A stretch of DNA of 64,000 nucleotides from Mariniblastus fucicola (GTDB lineage Bacteria > Planctomycetota > Planctomycetia > Pirellulales > Pirellulaceae), in the NCBI RefSeq assembly GCF_008087665.1, contig NZ_CP042912.1, positions 1,612,001 through 1,676,000 of the forward strand. Reading direction: 5' to 3'. The notes under the pieces are model-generated. The model was not told where the DNA came from. It did not search any database and worked only from the letters and a program-made list of their open reading frames with translations. The translations under genes and the position numbers were made by a program. Below are positions 47,705-57,767 of this stretch, in pieces. Within the stretch, counting starts at the first letter, position 1, and each line of letters starts with the position of its first letter.

Positions 47705-49564
47705 ATGCGATTTCGATGTACTCTGATCCTCATTCCGGCTGCACTGCTTGCGGTCGCTGCTGCAGGGTGCATTTCGGGCAATCAGAAAGTCGTATTGAAA
47801 CAGCAGCTTTCGCCGCTCGCGGAACAGATGACTCGCGCCAGCACTTCACAAAGCGGCCCGATTGCCGACATCGATAGTCGAACCCTGCAGTCAACTTCGG
47901 TAACAGAATTCATGGCGCGACCGCGAACTGCCGAATCTGAGTTGCCGAGTGAATGGCTCAGGCTGACGCTTGACGAAGCGATTTCGCTTTCGCTGCAGAA
48001 CACGACGGTGCTAAGAAGCCTCAACGCGAACGTCACCCGTTCGCCTCAAACGGTAGCAACCTCTTTGGATCCGGCGATCCAAAGTTCTGATCCAAATTTT
48101 GGAGTTCAGGCCGCTCTGGCGCAGTTCGATTCGAACCTGACCGCAGCACTCAATCATTCCAACAACGACGACGTTTTCAACAACTCCATCCTCGGTGGTG
48201 GAGCCACGGAAGTCGTTCAGGATCTCACGCAAGCTACGTTTGGCGTCAATCGAACGGCCTGGTCCGGGACTCAGTTCGCTGTCGATGCAAACGTGACTTA
48301 TGACAACAACGACAACGTCTCGAGCACATTTCCGTCATCATATTCGACGTTCTGGCAAGCTCAGGTTCGACAGCCACTTCTGCAGGGTCGCGGCTATGCT
48401 TTCAATCGGATTGCGGGGCCGAATGCGAGAACCGGATTCCTCGGCACGTCCGGTTTTCTGGTCAGCCGAATCAATAGCGATATCTCCGTCGACGAATTCG
48501 AGAAAGGCGTCATCTCTCACATCGACGAAGTGATCAACGCCTACTGGGATTTATATTTCTCCATCCGAAACTTCGAAGCGATTAAATCTGCTCGAAACAG
48601 TTCACTGGAAACATGGAACTCGGTCAAAGCCAGATTCGACAACGATTTGCCGGGTGGCGAAGCCGACGCGGAAGCTCAAGCGCGGGAACAGTATTTTCAG
48701 TTCGAAGAACGAATGTTTGCGGCGCTCAACGGCAATACTCGCTCGGGGAGCGTCGGCGTTTACCAGGCCGAGGCCGATTTGCGTCGGCTGATTGGTATGC
48801 CTCAATCGGATGAGCGGCTGGTCTGGCCGCAGGACGAACCGTCACCCGTTGAGACGGTTTTCGATTGGGGAGCATTGTCAAGCAATGCGATTGTAAGTCG
48901 TGTCGAAGTTCGCCAGCAGGCACGACGAGTGCGGCAGCGTGAGCTCGAACTGCTCGCCTCGAAAAATTTTCTACTGCCGCGACTCGATGCCGTGGCTACA
49001 TTTCGGAACAATGGATTTGGAGACCAGCTGACCGGTGATGGCCCAACTCGCTTCGTCAGTGCTTACGAAGATCTGGTTTCCGGTGATCACAACGAATGGG
49101 AGTTCGGCGTTCAGTTGGACATGCCGGTTGGGTTCCGTCAGGCAAATGCGGGAGTGCGAAACAGTCAGCTTGAGCTAATGCGTGAGCGGGCCGTGTTGTC
49201 GGAAACGCGTCAGCAAATTTTGCACGAGCTTGGATCTTCACTGCGGCAAACGAGTCAATCATGGAAATCGGCTCAGCTAAACTTCAACCGAATGAAAGCG
49301 ACCGAGGACGCGTGGGAGTCTCGTCTGGCGGCGTACGAAGCGGGGAACGTTTCGGTCGATCGTCTGTTGGAGGCGGTGCAACGCCGCGCCGATGCGTCCA
49401 GCGAATTCGAAAGAGCGCAAGCAAACTTTCAAATCGCCAACGCAGCCATCAAACGTGACTCAGGATCGCTGCTACAGGAATTCGGTATCGTTGTCGATCA
49501 CGCCGGCGCCAGCTGCGATTCGCCGGTTCGTGTCTCATCGGCTGGATTCGTCGTTCCACAATAA
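47705..49564 (+). CDS. TolC-family outer-membrane lipoprotein
   Basis: A 619-residue protein with a lipoprotein signal peptide (ILIPAALLAVAAAGC, C22). The body is the long alternating coiled-coil plan of TolC efflux or secretion channels (YWDLYFSIRNFEAIKSARNS, and the late AAYEAGNVSVDRLLEAVQRR). No matching RND or ABC pump gene lies beside it, so its partner must be elsewhere. It presumably forms the outer-membrane exit of an export system. The start at 47705 is the only one giving the signal peptide. Confidence 0.87.
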   Translation: MRFRCTLILIPAALLAVAAAGCISGNQKVVLKQQLSPLAEQMTRASTSQSGPIADIDSRTLQSTSVTEFMARPRTAESELPSEWLRLTLDEAISLSLQNTTVLRSLNANVTRSPQTVATSLDPAIQSSDPNFGVQAALAQFDSNLTAALNHSNNDDVFNNSILGGGATEVVQDLTQATFGVNRTAWSGTQFAVDANVTYDNNDNVSSTFPSSYSTFWQAQVRQPLLQGRGYAFNRIAGPNARTGFLGTSGFLVSRINSDISVDEFEKGVISHIDEVINAYWDLYFSIRNFEAIKSARNSSLETWNSVKARFDNDLPGGEADAEAQAREQYFQFEERMFAALNGNTRSGSVGVYQAEADLRRLIGMPQSDERLVWPQDEPSPVETVFDWGALSSNAIVSRVEVRQQARRVRQRELELLASKNFLLPRLDAVATFRNNGFGDQLTGDGPTRFVSAYEDLVSGDHNEWEFGVQLDMPVGFRQANAGVRNSQLELMRERAVLSETRQQILHELGSSLRQTSQSWKSAQLNFNRMKATEDAWESRLAAYEAGNVSVDRLLEAVQRRADASSEFERAQANFQIANAAIKRDSGSLLQEFGIVVDHAGASCDSPVRVSSAGFVVPQ

Positions 49565-49868
49565 ACCAGCCTGCATGGTCCAAGGCCGTAGCAAAAAATT
49601 CTGCGAAGCGACAAAAAGGAGTGCGAAGCCCACGCATTCATCATCCAGCATGCAAACGCGAATCGGATTCGAACAGGTCTGAACAGCTACCCACCCATCC
49701 CGGTGCGTAGGCAAGACATACAAACCGTCGCCCTGCGAAATAACCGGACTCGGCATGAGTTCCGCACTCCAAAGTTTTGATCGTTGGCCAAGACGCCAAA
49801 CTTAAGTCGCCGTTCTCAGACGCTGCAGCTCGTTTTCCGACCTACGCGCGAACGAGAACTGGTTGCTG
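49565..49868. other. Intergenic region between convergent genes
   Basis: 304 bp. A short inverted repeat (TTGGC/GCCAA near 49785) could serve as a weak terminator for the DUF1559 gene. I see no gene or RNA. Confidence 0.4.
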
Positions 49869-50954
49869 CTAGTTTTCGCTAACGACTTCGCCGCCGTTGC
49901 GTGTCGACAACGCAGTCCAAACGTCGGCTGAAATACTATCGCTAAAGAACTTCACGCTGCCGTCGGCTCGTCCCGCAGTCACTCCGCCCGGGTGATAACT
50001 TCGCGACGTCACGGCCGCATAGGTGGACGCGGTTGTGCTTTTGCCTTCCTGCTGGTTAGTCCAGTCGATGTCGTATTCTTCTCCCGTGCTTGGTGCATAC
50101 GGGACAGTCGTGTTGGGAGCAAACGTCGCGGTGAACGAAGTCTGATGAGTTCGGCCATCAACCCATTCAGTGTGTCCGGAATTGGTTTTGAAATCGCCCC
50201 CCATGGATGCGATGTCGAAAGGGTCAACGGGCTTGGTAAGTTCACCTGCAATCGATGCGTTTCGGAAGTACGGGGTGTAAGCTTTGACTTCGCCGTAGAA
50301 CAAAGTGTTGCTTGTTCCATCGGTGAATGAGCTGATTGGAAGCTCCTTAAATGTCGTCATTGCTCCAGGCCCGGTTTTTCGAGTCGCCGGATCGAAAACA
50401 AACCAGTCACCCGCGTTGGCCGCGTAGTTCAGCGGGTAGTGATATGGCTCACCCGCGCTGTCGACACGAAGCTCGTCTTTGACTTCGCTGGGGCACAGGT
50501 AAACTGCGACACGTGCCGTGGCCAGTCGCTGTTCGACTCCCCCGAGATTCACCGAAGCGTTTTCGGCTGCGTTGTAGCTGAGCGTGAAATCAATTTCACT
50601 GTAGAGATTGGCTTGTTCGATGAATGGCAAAATCTGAGCCTGCACTGACCAGCCGTCGACGTTACCTGTGTCCGGATCACCAGCAGCAGCCCAAGTCGCG
50701 GGGAATGCCATGTGAGCTGATTCATAATTGAGAGTCGCAAGCCCCATCTGTCGAACGTTGTTCGCGCAGGAAATTCGCCTAGCTGCTTCGCGAACAGATT
50801 GGACTGCTGGCAGCAACATGCCAATCAGGATTCCGATGATCGCGATGACCACAAGCAATTCAACCAGCGTAAAACCAATGCGACGATGGTAGCAAACAGC
50901 AGGCGTGCGTGAAGTTTCGGCGCAAGTGTTTGCGCAATGATTTCTATAAACCAT
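49869..50954 (-). CDS. DUF1559 type IV pilin-like protein
   Basis: A 361-residue protein. The ATG at 50954 has GAGGAG six bases upstream. Residues near 27-60 are the type IV prepilin/pseudopilin start [25 protein letters not shown], cleaved before the Phe by a prepilin peptidase and buried as a helix in a filament. The rest is DUF1559 ([21 protein letters not shown], a late [22 protein letters not shown]), one of the largest planctomycete families. Which machine uses it is unknown. A hairpin lies in its 5' leader at 50982-51012. Confidence 0.92.
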   Translation of the reverse strand: MVYRNHCANTCAETSRTPAVCYHRRIGFTLVELLVVIAIIGILIGMLLPAVQSVREAARRISCANNVRQMGLATLNYESAHMAFPATWAAAGDPDTGNVDGWSVQAQILPFIEQANLYSEIDFTLSYNAAENASVNLGGVEQRLATARVAVYLCPSEVKDELRVDSAGEPYHYPLNYAANAGDWFVFDPATRKTGPGAMTTFKELPISSFTDGTSNTLFYGEVKAYTPYFRNASIAGELTKPVDPFDIASMGGDFKTNSGHTEWVDGRTHQTSFTATFAPNTTVPYAPSTGEEYDIDWTNQQEGKSTTASTYAAVTSRSYHPGGVTAGRADGSVKFFSDSISADVWTALSTRNGGEVVSEN

Positions 50955-50981
50955 GAAGGGCTCCTCAAAAGAATGGAATGC

Positions 50982-51012
50982 CCACAATTGATCCGATTGG
51001 AATCAGTTGTGG
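50982..51012 (-). promoter_or_regulatory. Hairpin in the leader of the DUF1559 gene
   Basis: An 11-bp inverted repeat (50982-50992 and 51002-51012) with one G-U pair, 28 bp before the start codon. It could affect translation or mRNA stability; no function is shown. Confidence 0.4.
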
Positions 51013-51178
51013 CTTTCCGAGCGTGGCTGGCTGAGGAGAAAGGCGAGACCTGTCAAACCGGTGGCTTGCTGCGTCGTCGGAAAAAACGTACAGTTAAGAC
51101 AGGTCATATGTTACTTGCCTAAATCAGCTCTAACAACCGTGACTGCCGCGATTATCCAAATTCACTCAGTGATGCCTG

Positions 51179-51391
51179 ATGCCAAACGATCCGCAAAACG
51201 AACCCCAATCTGATGCCCTGCCGGAGCATGATTTTGGTGGAAAGTCCGCAGGCAGTATGGCGGATCGAATGCCAAAGATTATCCCATTCGAACAACTGGC
51301 TCGTTGTGGCGAAGAGATCTGGATCGAATGCGGTGGCCAAATTTATCGGCTCAGACGTACCCGGCAGGGTAAGTTAATTTTGACCAAGTAG
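51179..51391 (+). CDS. hemP: Hemin uptake protein HemP
   Basis: A 70-residue protein. The C-terminal half reads EIWIECGGQIYRLRRTRQGKLILTK, the diagnostic HemP (PF10636) block, and the N-terminal half is disordered and acidic. HemP is linked to haem or iron uptake and in some bacteria regulates the haem receptor gene. No haem receptor gene lies nearby, so its role here is inferred from the family only. Its start ATG overlaps no other gene. Confidence 0.85.
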   Translation: MPNDPQNEPQSDALPEHDFGGKSAGSMADRMPKIIPFEQLARCGEEIWIECGGQIYRLRRTRQGKLILTK

Positions 51392-51567
51392 CTGTCATTT
51401 CCGTGGCCAGGCGAGCTAAACGCCCCATGAGGCCGGATTCTTCCGCATTCCCGCGACAATGCGTTCTGCCGTGATTCGGACGCTGAACAGTTCCAATTTG
51501 GCGAAACTGAGAGCTCAATTTGGAGTTTACAATGGTGTGCAACTATTGTGTCCAACGGAAGAGCCGT

Positions 51568-52803
51568 ATGAAAATCTCAAGTAGCTCAATGATTTGTCTG
51601 ACTGTCGCCCTCGCGATTGTCGCTCTGCCTGACTTTTCGTTCGCTCAGGAAAAGAAACGTGAACGGCGGTCATTCGATGTCGAGAAGTTTTTGACGCGTC
51701 TGGACACGAACAAAAATGGAAAGGTCGACCCTGACGAGATCAAAGACGAGCGAACTCGTGGCTTTCTGAAAAGAGCCGGAGTCGACCCGAACAAGCCGGT
51801 CAGTATCAAGAACTTTTCCAAGCAAGTGGATAAGCGTCGAAACGAAAGGGCAAATCCACGCCCCGGCCAGCAGTCCATGGGGTTCGCCGTCGGTGGTGAC
51901 GAACGCGAGCAGGAGTCCGGTGACAGTCTTCGTTTCGTCGTAACCGATGAAGAACGCGAACCGATTGAAACAGCCCGGACACGAAAGTTCAGTGAAGGGG
52001 CCAAGAAAATGTTGGACTGGGTGCTGAAAAGCTATGACAAGGACAAGGACGGCAAGATTGGTCCAAAGGAAATCAAGGCGGGGCGATGGTCGGATCCGCC
52101 GGCTCACGTGAGTGACACCAACAAAGACGGTTCGCTTAGCCGAATGGAACTGCTGGTTCGCTACGAGGCTCGCGAAGAGGCAAAGACGAAGAGGAGCAGT
52201 GAACGTAGCTCGCGACGTACGACGTCGTCAACTCGCGATCGCGGTCGCGGTCGTGACCGTGGTCGGGAGCGTGAAACACGCAGCCGTCGAGATACAGCTC
52301 CCAAAACAACTTCAAAAGGAACCGCCAAAACGACCTCCAGCACCACTGGTAGCCGCGACGTCCGAAAAGGGTACGAATCCTATGTCGATGGGTTGTTCAA
52401 GACTTACGACAAGGACAAAAACGGCAAGCTTGATAAGAAGGAAATCGAAGGCATGCGACGCAAGCCTGATATGAAAGCTGACACTGATGGCGACAAGGTG
52501 ATTTCGAAAACTGAGCTAATTGATTCGTACCTCGAAAAAGCGGGACAGGGCCGAAGTAAGCAGGAGAGTTCGAAACGTTCGGGCAGCAGCCGGTCGTCCG
52601 GCAGGACTTCGTCTTCTGCTTTGGGCAGCGGATCGCCAAACGCACGACCGCCGTTGACTGACAAAGACGCCAATCAGAACGGTCAGATCGAAATGGCTGA
52701 GTTTGCCGAAACGTGGACGTTGAAAGAAGTCGAAGCATTCTACGCGAAGGACAAAAACAAAGACGGGGTGATCACTGCCAGTGAATGGAATGGCGACAAG
52801 TAA
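51568..52803 (+). CDS. Secreted protein with seven EF-hand loops
   Basis: A 411-residue protein. The ATG at 51568 has GGAAGAG five bases before it and gives a signal peptide (MICLTVALAIVALPDFSFAQ). EF-hand-type loops are DTNKNGKVDPDEI, DKDKDGKIGPKEI, DTNKDGSLSRMEL, DKDKNGKLDKKEI, DTDGDKVISKTEL, DANQNGQIEMAEF and DKNKDGVITASEW. They are separated by a long Arg/Ser/Thr-rich linker (SRRTTSSTRDRGRGRDRGRE) and a Ser-rich one. It is probably an exported Ca2+-binding protein. It is unlike the EF-hand protein at 33263 in layout. Confidence 0.85.
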   Translation: MKISSSSMICLTVALAIVALPDFSFAQEKKRERRSFDVEKFLTRLDTNKNGKVDPDEIKDERTRGFLKRAGVDPNKPVSIKNFSKQVDKRRNERANPRPGQQSMGFAVGGDEREQESGDSLRFVVTDEEREPIETARTRKFSEGAKKMLDWVLKSYDKDKDGKIGPKEIKAGRWSDPPAHVSDTNKDGSLSRMELLVRYEAREEAKTKRSSERSSRRTTSSTRDRGRGRDRGRERETRSRRDTAPKTTSKGTAKTTSSTTGSRDVRKGYESYVDGLFKTYDKDKNGKLDKKEIEGMRRKPDMKADTDGDKVISKTELIDSYLEKAGQGRSKQESSKRSGSSRSSGRTSSSALGSGSPNARPPLTDKDANQNGQIEMAEFAETWTLKEVEAFYAKDKNKDGVITASEWNGDK

Positions 52804-53550
52804 CGACCGGCGACCGCCTGTCGTCAGCGTTCCTCTCGGTGAACGATCCGGCATGTCTTTCGGCGGCTGCCGTTCCGCGCATCGCGAAACGGTTCCTGCC
52901 GCGACAAACTTGAGTGAGCTGGATATCGAGGTATTTCATTGCACCAGGCCACGCGTTTCGCAATCGCCTGCGGATCAATTCGTCTACTCGTGATTCAGGC
53001 CCGCGCAATTTCGTAGATTGCGATTTTAAGTTACGGCTTGGAATGTGGCCTGCAGCCTCTATCGTACCGGTTCGACAGCCGGCTGCCCGGTTGAGTTGAC
53101 TGTGGTTTGGGCCCAGGCAACGCCCGCGGATCAACATTCCGATGGCCATTTAACCGTCACCTTTCCGCGAGTGCCATCTCGCCGAAAAGGATCGCTTGCA
53201 GGTGAAACACCGGATTCCGCAAGACGCGGCTTTATGCTTTGTCCGAAATAGCTCTCTGTGGCGACGACCAGAACAGACTGGGATATTTCCACCCTCCGAT
53301 CGAGGACTAATCCAAGCCTCTAGATCGGCCTCCCCGAACCCGGGCGTGTAGAAAGACCTGCCCACCCGGAGTCTATGAATCGGCACGACGTGTAGATGAG
53401 GGAGCGATGGTGCTCTACTGGCAGGTTGATTCACTCCGACATCACATCGTGTCTGCCGTTCGATCGTTGATGCAAACCTGCCGACAGCGCAAAAGAAAGG
53501 CGAGCACCAATCGGTACTCGCCTCAAAATGAGTCATGGATTCGGTGAATC
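52804..53550. other. Long region without a recognised gene
   Basis: 747 bp between the EF-hand gene and secY. A minus-strand frame at 53150-53536 is open but I could not place it in any family and it lacks a good start. The last 50 bp hold the secY terminator. The rest shows no clear structure and could contain decayed sequence. Confidence 0.45.
53491..53523 (-). terminator. Terminator of the secY transcript
   Basis: On the minus strand an 11-bp stem with one G-U pair (arms 53498-53508 and 53513-53523, core AGGCGAG) and a 4-nt loop, followed by a T-rich tail (TTCTTTTG). It lies 27 bp past the secY stop. Confidence 0.75.
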
Positions 53551-54930
53551 CTATTCTTCTAGCAAACCTGTGAAGTTCCGCATCACGAGGTGGCTGTCGA
53601 TCTTTTGAACCAGGTCGAACGCGACGCTTACTGCAATCAGCAATCCTGTGCCTCCGTAGAAACTGGCGACCATGTAGTCAACGCTCAAAGTTTGCGTGAT
53701 GATCGTCGGAACAATCGCGATCAAAGAAAGGAAGCCAGCACCGACGTACGTGATACGCTCGAGAACTTTCTCAAGATAGTCTTCCGTTCGACGCCCTGGA
53801 CGATAGCCAGGAATGAACGTTCCGCTGTCTTTCAGGTTGTCGGAAATCTCTTTTGGGTTGAACGTGATCGCTGTCCAGAAGTAGCAGAAGAAGTAAATCA
53901 TTCCGATGTAAACGAGCACGTATAGCATCGAAGAATAATCCCCCAACGCATTCCCGACATTGGTGACGAAACGGGATACGGTTCCTGTTCCCATCCAGCT
54001 TCCAGCACCACTGAGCAAAACCGGTGGCAACATCAGCAACGACTGAGCGAAAATGATCGGCATGACGCCAGCCTGATTGATTCGCAGTGGCATGTACTGA
54101 CGGGTTCCGCCGTAAACTTTGCGACCGCGAACGTGTTTGGCACTTTGTGTCGGGATTCGCCGCTGGGCGAGCGTGATAAAGACCACGCCGGCGACGACGG
54201 CTACGAAGATGATGACCAGCAGAATGATCTTCTCCAGTCCGATCTTGCCGCCATAGTTCAAACCTTCCAGACGCATCGTTGCGTTTCCGATCAAGCCGAA
54301 CAGTGCACCAGGCATTTGGGCCACGATACCGGCCATGATCAGCAAACTGATTCCGTTGCCGATTCCATATTCGTCGATCTGCTCACCAAGCCACATCAGG
54401 AAGATACTTCCGCCGGTCATGATCAGGACAGCATTGGCTTGCCATAGCAAGGACAACGTGCCGTTGCCTCCGGGTTGAAACTCTTCCGCGATCAGGTCGG
54501 GCTCTCCTCTCATCAGCATGAACTTCAGATAGAGGAAACTTTGAAGCAGGCAGAGCACCAGCGTCAGATAACGTGTGTACTCGGTGATTTTCTTTCGTCC
54601 GGCTTCACCTTCCTTCTTCAGGTCTTCAAGCGGTTTGTAAACCGTTCCCAGCAGCTGAAGGATAATCGATGCCGAAATGTACGGCATGATTCCAAGGCCG
54701 AAAATCGTCGCTTGCGTCAGCTGGGAAGCACTGAAGACAGAGACCTTTTCCAGAAACTGTCCCATCGATCCGCTGGCCATACTTTTGGCGAATTCCGAGA
54801 TCTGAGCCTGATCGATGATTGGCAATGGAATCTGCCAACCAATCCGGTAAACGGCCAACAGCAGAATCGTCAGCAAGACCTTACGGCGAAGGTCAGGGAT
54901 AGTGAAAATCGTACGAAGCTTTTCAAGCAT
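53551..54930 (-). CDS. secY: Preprotein translocase subunit SecY
   Basis: A 459-residue channel subunit of the SecYEG translocon in the cytoplasmic membrane. It has ten hydrophobic segments and typical signatures: ASQLTQATIFGLGIMPYISASIILQLL, ARRIPTQSAKH-like LAQRRIPTQSAKHVRG, and PFGYRPGRRTEDYLEKVLERITYVG near the C-terminus. It ends the spc-type cluster but is separated from rplO by 321 bp with a terminator-like hairpin, so it may have its own promoter. Confidence 0.96.
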   Translation of the reverse strand: MLEKLRTIFTIPDLRRKVLLTILLLAVYRIGWQIPLPIIDQAQISEFAKSMASGSMGQFLEKVSVFSASQLTQATIFGLGIMPYISASIILQLLGTVYKPLEDLKKEGEAGRKKITEYTRYLTLVLCLLQSFLYLKFMLMRGEPDLIAEEFQPGGNGTLSLLWQANAVLIMTGGSIFLMWLGEQIDEYGIGNGISLLIMAGIVAQMPGALFGLIGNATMRLEGLNYGGKIGLEKIILLVIIFVAVVAGVVFITLAQRRIPTQSAKHVRGRKVYGGTRQYMPLRINQAGVMPIIFAQSLLMLPPVLLSGAGSWMGTGTVSRFVTNVGNALGDYSSMLYVLVYIGMIYFFCYFWTAITFNPKEISDNLKDSGTFIPGYRPGRRTEDYLEKVLERITYVGAGFLSLIAIVPTIITQTLSVDYMVASFYGGTGLLIAVSVAFDLVQKIDSHLVMRNFTGLLEE

Positions 54931-55251
54931 GGTTTTGCCTTGTGTTTCGTGGCGTGCGATTAACCGACACCGACACGAAAGAGATTGGATTCTTCAACGC
55001 GACAATTGTCCACGTTTTGCAGGGATCCTTCAATATGAATTGGCCCAGTTCGCAGTCTTTCGAAGCTCAAAAGAGCATGTATCTCGTGGAGTTGGTTGGT
55101 CCAGCAAGGTTCGCAGTGGAACCAAAAAAATACGCTCCGGATTCATGCCTGACAGGCGAACACGGAGCGATGTACTGGTCATCGAAGTCCGAAAACTTCA
55201 ACATTCCGAAAACTTCAACATTCCAAATTGCTTCCAATCCGGTAACCGGGC
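54931..55251 (-). other. Gap between rplO and secY
   Basis: 321 bp where most bacteria have few. On the minus strand it carries a terminator-like hairpin at 55124-55169. It also holds a tandem 17-bp direct repeat (two copies of CCGAAAACTTCAACATT near 55187-55220). No protein gene is visible. Confidence 0.55.
55124..55169 (-). terminator. Terminator-like hairpin between rplO and secY
   Basis: On the minus strand a CGCTCCG/CGGAGCG stem (55163-55169 and 55133-55139) with an internal GCCTGTCAGGC-type hairpin is followed by a T-run (complement of 55124-55130). It could end or attenuate the spc transcript before secY. Confidence 0.65.
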
Positions 55252-55746
55252 TTAAGCCTTTTTGGCCGAACCCATTTTGTTCTTGATGACTGGTTTTGCA
55301 GTTTCGAGAACCACGCAAGTTCCGCCAGCCTTTTCGATGGCTTCCTTGGCCGACTTGCTGAAGCGATGAGCCGAAACGGTCAGCTTCTTGGTCAGTTCGC
55401 CTTTACCAAGCACTTTGAGTTCGTCGTAGCGATAGTTCGCAAGCGCTTTCTCTTTGAGCGTGGCAGGTGTGACCTCAGAGCCAGCGTCGAAGTTCTTCTC
55501 AAGATCACCCAAGTTGACTTCACCAACGCGCTGAGCCCACTTGTTGTTGAAGCCACGCTTGGCAACACGACGAATCATCGGCATGGCACCACCCTGAAAA
55601 GTCGGGTGTTGCGAATGGCCGGAGCGCGAACGCTGTCCTTTGTGACCGCGACCGGATGTTTTACCCAGCCCGGATCCTGTACCACGACCAAGACGCTTGC
55701 GCTTCTTGAACTTCGTGATGCCTTCGTTTACTTCGTGAATTCTCAC
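55252..55746 (-). CDS. rplO: 50S ribosomal protein L15
   Basis: A 164-residue protein, with the typical [24 protein letters not shown] loop near the N-terminus and the C-terminal [19 protein letters not shown]. It starts within the last codons of rpsE (4-bp overlap, 55743-55746). The rpmD (L30) gene usually found between the two is absent. Confidence 0.96.
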   Translation of the reverse strand: MRIHEVNEGITKFKKRKRLGRGTGSGLGKTSGRGHKGQRSRSGHSQHPTFQGGAMPMIRRVAKRGFNNKWAQRVGEVNLGDLEKNFDAGSEVTPATLKEKALANYRYDELKVLGKGELTKKLTVSAHRFSKSAKEAIEKAGGTCVVLETAKPVIKNKMGSAKKA

Positions 55747-56243
55747 AGTTCCACTCCTCGAAGACGTGCAACGTCTTCTTTGGTTCGGACGCTTTGCAGA
55801 GCGTCAATCGTTGCCTTAACCAGAGTGACAGGATTGTTGCTGCCGAAACTCTTGGTCAGGATGTTCTTTACACCGGCTGCTTCGCATACTGCGCGAACTG
55901 CAGAACCGGCGATAATACCGGTACCGGGACCGGCTGGAAGCAGGACCACGCGGGCAGCTCCGTAACGGCCATCGACACGATGCGGGATCGCGCCTTCGAC
56001 CATCGGGATCTTGACCATGGTTCGCATGGCTTGCTTGTTGGCTTTCTCGACCGAAGGTTGAACTTCGTTCGCCTTGCCGTAGCCCCAGCCAACTTTGCCT
56101 TTACCGTCACCACAAACGACCATCGCTGCAAAGCTGAATCGGCGACCACCTTTTACAACTGCAGCACAGCGCTTGATCTTGACCGTGCGCTCAATGATGC
56201 CCGGGTTTTTTTCTTTTCTGTCGTCTCGTTGCTTCTTCGCCAC
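55743..56243 (-). CDS. rpsE: 30S ribosomal protein S5
   Basis: A 166-residue protein with the S5 double-stranded-RNA-binding-like region ([24 protein letters not shown]) and the second half starting [20 protein letters not shown]. It helps decoding accuracy in the small subunit. It is followed directly by rplO with a 4-bp overlap. Confidence 0.96.
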   Translation of the reverse strand: MAKKQRDDRKEKNPGIIERTVKIKRCAAVVKGGRRFSFAAMVVCGDGKGKVGWGYGKANEVQPSVEKANKQAMRTMVKIPMVEGAIPHRVDGRYGAARVVLLPAGPGTGIIAGSAVRAVCEAAGVKNILTKSFGSNNPVTLVKATIDALQSVRTKEDVARLRGVEL

Positions 56244-56258
56244 GATTATCCTCGATCT

Positions 56259-56627
56259 CTAAAATTCAACGCCACCATCGCGAACGGCCTTTGCCAGTTC
56301 AGCGATGCGACCATGAAACTTGTATGGGCCACGATCAAATTTGACTGTCTTGACGCCTGCAGCAACGACTTTCGCTGCCATGGCTTCGCCAATCAATTTC
56401 GCCGCGTCGCAATTGCCACCGTTGCCGATTTTCGCAGCAAGATCACTATCGCGTGTACTGGCCGAGCAAAGCGTTTTGCCAAGATCATCATCGATCAACT
56501 GGCAGTAAATGTGCTTGTTCGTTCGGTGTACCGAAAGCCGCGGGCGATCCGCAGTACCACGGATGTTTTTACGCACCCGGTTGGTTCGTCGCCAACGCGT
56601 TTTGTTAATTGTTTTTTGGTGTTTCAC
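56259..56627 (-). CDS. rplR: 50S ribosomal protein L18
   Basis: A 122-residue 5S rRNA-binding protein. The start is taken as GTG at 56627, which gives the expected N-terminus ([21 protein letters not shown]); the frame runs further up to a TTG but those residues are not L18-like. Conserved [20 protein letters not shown] and the end AVRDGGVEF are visible. 118 bp separate it from rplF, more than usual. Confidence 0.93.
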   Translation of the reverse strand: MKHQKTINKTRWRRTNRVRKNIRGTADRPRLSVHRTNKHIYCQLIDDDLGKTLCSASTRDSDLAAKIGNGGNCDAAKLIGEAMAAKVVAAGVKTVKFDRGPYKFHGRIAELAKAVRDGGVEF

Positions 56628-56744
56628 CGGATCGTCTCGCTTATTCTCTGCATCATGTTGCAACCGCGAAAGTTGCAAATGATGACGCCGAAAAAATGTT
56701 CGTTGTAACAGTCGATTTGCCAGCCCAACTTTGGGCTAATTCGA

Positions 56745-57290
56745 CTACTGCTTCGCCGCCTTACCAGGTTTAATCTTCACATGCTCTCCAAGGTATCGGA
56801 TGCCTTTACCTTTGTAAGGTTCCGGCTTTCTAAGTGCCCGAACCTCAGCGGCAAATTGGCCAACCTTCTGCTTGTCGCAGCCCTTGACCTTGATGTGGGT
56901 CTGGTCAGGACAGGTCACGTCCAGTCCGACAGGAATCTTCTTCTTCAGTTCGTTTGCCAAACCAACACGCAGCGAAAGTGTATCCCCCTGAAGATTGCAA
57001 ACGTAACCAACGCCCTGCAGTTCAAGGTTCTTCTCATAGCCTTCTTTGACACCGATGATCATGTTGTTCAACAGTGCCCGCGTCAGCCCGTGCATGGCTT
57101 TGGCAATTCGATCGTCGCCCTTGCGAGAAACGATCGCTTCTTTTGATTCTTCTTTGACGGTAACGTCAACTTCTGGACGCAGTTGGATATCAAGTTTTCC
57201 AACCGGGCCTTCGACGTTCAACTGGCGACCGGCAACGGAAACCTTGACGCCATCAGCGATAGGGACCGGTTTATTACCAATTCGTGACAT
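56745..57290 (-). CDS. rplF: 50S ribosomal protein L6
   Basis: A 181-residue protein with two L6 domains. Signatures are SRIGNKPVPIADGVKV at the start, the GLTRALLNNMIIGV segment and RKPEPYKGKGIRYLGEHVKIKPGK near the end. It lies between rpsH and rplR. Confidence 0.97.
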   Translation of the reverse strand: MSRIGNKPVPIADGVKVSVAGRQLNVEGPVGKLDIQLRPEVDVTVKEESKEAIVSRKGDDRIAKAMHGLTRALLNNMIIGVKEGYEKNLELQGVGYVCNLQGDTLSLRVGLANELKKKIPVGLDVTCPDQTHIKVKGCDKQKVGQFAAEVRALRKPEPYKGKGIRYLGEHVKIKPGKAAKQ

Positions 57291-57352
57291 GATTAGTTAC
57301 TTTCGACGCGTTGTTGTATGTTTCGTTGATTAACGGATCTAATAGCAGTGGG

Positions 57353-57748
57353 CTACCAGATCTCGCAAAGCACTTCGCCGCCAACTTTTTGTTGACGTGC
57401 TTCGCGGTCGCTCATCATGCCCTTCGAAGTACTCAGGATCGATATGCCCATTCCATTGAGGATTGGACGCAGATCTTTTGACTTCGAGTAGACGCGGCAA
57501 CCAGGTTTGCTGACTCGCTTGATTTTGCGAATCACCTTTTCACCAGCGTTTCCGTATTTCAGATCAATGTGAAGTGATCCAACGGGTTGAGCTTCTTCAG
57601 CTTTCCAGTCCCAGATGAAACCTTCTCGCTTGAGTACTTCTGCTACACCGATTTTTGCTTTTGAGATAGGCATCTCAACCGACGGCCGTTCAACGCTTAC
57701 AGCGTTGCGGATGCGTGTCAGCATATCGGCAATGGGGTCAGTCATCAT
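57353..57748 (-). CDS. rpsH: 30S ribosomal protein S8
   Basis: A 131-residue protein that binds the central domain of 16S rRNA. MTDPIADMLTRIRNA is the classical start; an ATG one codon later is also possible. It ends with the S8 block GISILSTSKGMMSDREARQQKVGGEVLCEIW. The gap to rpsN is 19 bp. Confidence 0.97.
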   Translation of the reverse strand: MMTDPIADMLTRIRNAVSVERPSVEMPISKAKIGVAEVLKREGFIWDWKAEEAQPVGSLHIDLKYGNAGEKVIRKIKRVSKPGCRVYSKSKDLRPILNGMGISILSTSKGMMSDREARQQKVGGEVLCEIW

Positions 57749-57767
57749 GATGATTGTTCCTTATTCA

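Noticed and set aside
49640-49700. tRNA-like GGATTCGAA stretch
   Set aside because: The arms flanking it do not pair as a T-stem and no acceptor or anticodon stem can be drawn.
53150-53536. 128-codon minus-strand frame before secY
   Set aside because: No family resemblance, no ribosome-binding site and it overlaps the secY terminator.
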